In this document: one piece after another, positions 5,154 through 7,015 of the stretch
Layout of the letters: each line of letters opens with the position of its first letter
Numbering within the stretch: position 1 is the stretch's first letter
Assembly (NCBI GenBank): GCA_946011705.1
Contig: CAMGCA010000104.1
Span: 1 to 7,015, forward strand
Direction of reading: 5' to 3'
DNA: 7,015 bases
Source of the DNA: an uncultured Clostridia bacterium
Lineage (GTDB): Bacteria; Bacillota; Clostridia; Oscillospirales; Oscillospiraceae
Made by a program: the position numbers and the translations under genes
The notes under the pieces: model-generated
What the model saw: only the letters and a program-made list of their open reading frames with translations
Told to the model about the DNA's origin: nothing
The model's database searches: none

Positions 5154-7015
5154 ATGGGTAAGACGAACAATCTTGTGATCGTGGAGTCTCCCTCCAAGGC
5201 AAAGACCATCGGGCAGTATCTTGGCCCCGGCTACACCGTCAAGGCCAGCATGGGCCACCTGCGGGACCTGCCCAAGAGCAAAATGGGCGTGGACATCGAG
5301 CATAATTTCGCTCCCCAATATATCCCCGTCCGGGGCAAGGAGTCCCTCATTAAAGAACTCAAGGCCGATGCCGCAAAGGCGGAAACCGTCTATCTCGCAA
5401 CCGACCCGGACCGGGAGGGCGAAGCCATTTCCTGGCACCTGAAGGAGCTTTTGAATCTGCCCGACGACAAGGCCCAGCGGGTGACCTTTAATGAAATTAC
5501 GAAAAAGGTAGTGAAGGATTCTATCCAGCATCCGAGAGACATTGATTACGACCTGGTGGATGCCCAGCAGGCACGCCGGATTCTGGACAGAATCGTTGGC
5601 TACGAATTGTCCCCGCTGCTGTGGAAGAAGGTGCGGCGGGGTCTGTCCGCGGGCCGTGTTCAGTCCGTGGCCACTCGATTGGTTGTGGACCGGGAGAACG
5701 AGATCCGGGCCTTCCAGCCGAAAGAGTACTGGTCCCTGGACGTAACCCTCAACCGGGTGGGCAAGCCCGGCTCCTTTGTGGCTCACTACTACGGCAGTCC
5801 CAAAAAGCGGGAGCTGGAAAATGAGGAACAGACAAACGCCGTCATTTCTGACATCACCGGCAAGGAATTTACCGTCACCGACGTGAAGAAGGCGGAAAAG
5901 AAGCGCTCCTCCGCCCCTCCCTTTACCACCTCCACCCTGCAGCAGGAGGCCTCCCGGAAGCTGGGCTTTACCCCCAAGAAGACCATGATGGTGGCCCAGC
6001 AGCTCTACGAGGGAGTGGAAATCGCCGGCGAGGGCACCACGGGCCTCATCACCTATATGCGTACCGATTCTCTGCGGCTTTCCGACGAAGCTATGGATGC
6101 CGCCGCCGACTTTATCCGTGCCCGTTACGGCAAGGACTACTACTACGGCAGCCACCATGTATTCAAAACCAAGTCCGGCGCTCAGGATGCCCACGAAGCC
6201 ATCCGCCCCTCCCATGTGGAGCTGGAGCCGGAGCGGGTGCGGCAGAGCTTGACCACCGACCAGTATAAGCTCTATAAGCTGATTTGGAGCCGGTTCCTTG
6301 CCACTCAGATGGCAAACGCCCTGTTTGACACGGTTTCCATTGATACCGAGTGCGCCGGTCATGTGTTCCGGGCCAGCCACCAGAGTATGCGCTTTCCCGG
6401 CTTCATCGCCGTGTATGAGGAAGGCCGGGACGACGACGGCGAGGCCGTTGGTTCTCCGCTGCCGGACTTAACAGCAGGAGACAGGGCGGTTTCTGTCAAA
6501 AATGAGAAGGCCCAGCACTTTACCCAGCCCCCCGCACGGTATACCGAGGCGACCCTGGTCAAGGCCATGGAGGAAAAGGGCGTGGGCCGTCCTTCCACCT
6601 ACGCCGCCACCGTGTCCACCATTCAGGATCGGGAGTATGTCATCAAACAGGACAAGCGCCTTGCACCCACGCCACTGGGCGAGATTGTCACGGGCCTGAT
6701 GGTGGAGCGGTTCAATGACATCATCGACGTGGAGTTCACCGCCAACATGGAGTCCCGTCTGGACGCCGTGGAGGAGGGCAAGCAGCAGTGGCAGTCCCTT
6801 TTGGCGGAATTCTATGACGGTTTCAGCAAGGAGCTGAAGGATGCCGAGGAAGCACTGGAAGGCGTGCGCCTGAAGGTGCCGGAAGAGGAAACGGATGAAG
6901 TCTGCGAGCTGTGCGGACGGAAAATGGTCATCAAAACCGGCCGGTTCGGAAGATTCCTTGCCTGTCCGGGCTTCCCGGAGTGCCGCAATACCAAGCCTCT
7001 GGTGGAGCATATGCC
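5154..7015 (+). CDS. topA: DNA topoisomerase I (type IA), 3' end beyond the window
   Basis: TopA relaxes negatively supercoiled DNA by cutting and resealing one strand through a 5'-phosphotyrosine link. About 620 codons are present and the frame is still open at the window edge. The Toprim domain starts at residue 7 (VIVESPSKAK, Glu11) and carries the metal-binding TDPDREGE at 83-90 (Asp84, Asp86, Glu88). SAGRVQS lies at 165-171. The catalytic tyrosine is Tyr301 in GLITYMRTDS (298-307). DAHEAIRPS (345-353) and EKGVGRPSTYA (474-483) are further conserved type IA motifs. At 584-610 a first C4 zinc ribbon begins (Cys584, Cys587, Cys604, Cys610). Firmicutes TopA usually has about 690 residues, so perhaps 70-100 are missing. 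The ATG at 5154 has GGAG at 5138-5141, a rather long 12-nt spacing. It is 19 bp after dprA, the classical Firmicutes order, and has its own promoter candidate at 4905-4933. Confidence 0.97.
   Translation, partial: MGKTNNLVIVESPSKAKTIGQYLGPGYTVKASMGHLRDLPKSKMGVDIEHNFAPQYIPVRGKESLIKELKADAAKAETVYLATDPDREGEAISWHLKELLNLPDDKAQRVTFNEITKKVVKDSIQHPRDIDYDLVDAQQARRILDRIVGYELSPLLWKKVRRGLSAGRVQSVATRLVVDRENEIRAFQPKEYWSLDVTLNRVGKPGSFVAHYYGSPKKRELENEEQTNAVISDITGKEFTVTDVKKAEKKRSSAPPFTTSTLQQEASRKLGFTPKKTMMVAQQLYEGVEIAGEGTTGLITYMRTDSLRLSDEAMDAAADFIRARYGKDYYYGSHHVFKTKSGAQDAHEAIRPSHVELEPERVRQSLTTDQYKLYKLIWSRFLATQMANALFDTVSIDTECAGHVFRASHQSMRFPGFIAVYEEGRDDDGEAVGSPLPDLTAGDRAVSVKNEKAQHFTQPPARYTEATLVKAMEEKGVGRPSTYAATVSTIQDREYVIKQDKRLAPTPLGEIVTGLMVERFNDIIDVEFTANMESRLDAVEEGKQQWQSLLAEFYDGFSKELKDAEEALEGVRLKVPEEETDEVCELCGRKMVIKTGRFGRFLACPGFPECRNTKPLVEHM

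Noticed and set aside
5094..6380. Minus-strand open frame of 428 codons opposite topA
   Set aside because: The + strand frame encodes the complete Toprim domain and catalytic tyrosine of TopA; the minus translation is Gly/Leu/Val-rich with no motif.
1..7015. CRISPR array, insertion sequence, prophage, toxin-antitoxin or defence genes
   Set aside because: No regularly spaced repeats, transposase, integrase or defence-type domains were seen; all recognisable genes are housekeeping or transport.

Overview
The window reads as a stretch of a Firmicutes chromosome. It is most likely a GC-rich clostridial lineage of the Oscillospiraceae type. I infer this from the dprA-topA gene order (classical in Firmicutes), the GC-rich third codon positions, purine-rich ribosome binding sites, sigma-A-like promoters and a Ktr-type potassium system. 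Genus cannot be read from the sequence. Every convincing gene is on the + strand.

Layout: 1-109 is an AT-rich leader with an unusually T/G-rich start. 110-817 encodes an XRE-type DNA-binding regulator with an unrecognised C-terminal domain. 818-1073 is a gene-free gap. Its first part (846-987) is dense in inverted repeats and could form a structured RNA. Its last part holds a strong extended -10 promoter overlapped by a perfect palindrome. From 1074 the genes are tightly packed: a TrkH/KtrB potassium-translocating subunit (1074-2453), its KtrA/TrkA RCK gating subunit (2464-3111), a SpoU/TrmH-family RNA 2'-O-methyltransferase (3111-3857), the DNA-processing protein DprA (3881-5134) and DNA topoisomerase I TopA (5154 to the window end, truncated there after about 620 codons). 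Gaps within this run are 23 bp or less and one junction overlaps by a base, so a single long transcript is plausible.

How the genes work together: KtrB and KtrA form one K+ uptake complex, with the membrane pore gated by a cytoplasmic nucleotide-binding RCK ring. The other three act on nucleic acids (rRNA or tRNA methylation, protection and RecA loading of incoming single-stranded DNA, relaxation of negative supercoils). They probably share the transcript for historical rather than mechanistic reasons. A near-consensus promoter with an A-rich upstream tract lies in the dprA linker region and would give topA its own expression.

I found no insertion sequence, CRISPR array, phage gene, rRNA or tRNA. 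The genes are mostly housekeeping. The points most worth a second look are the structured 846-987 region, the palindrome on the ktrB promoter, the promoter inside dprA, and the uncharacterised C-terminal domain of the XRE protein. I see no clear case for a wholly new system.
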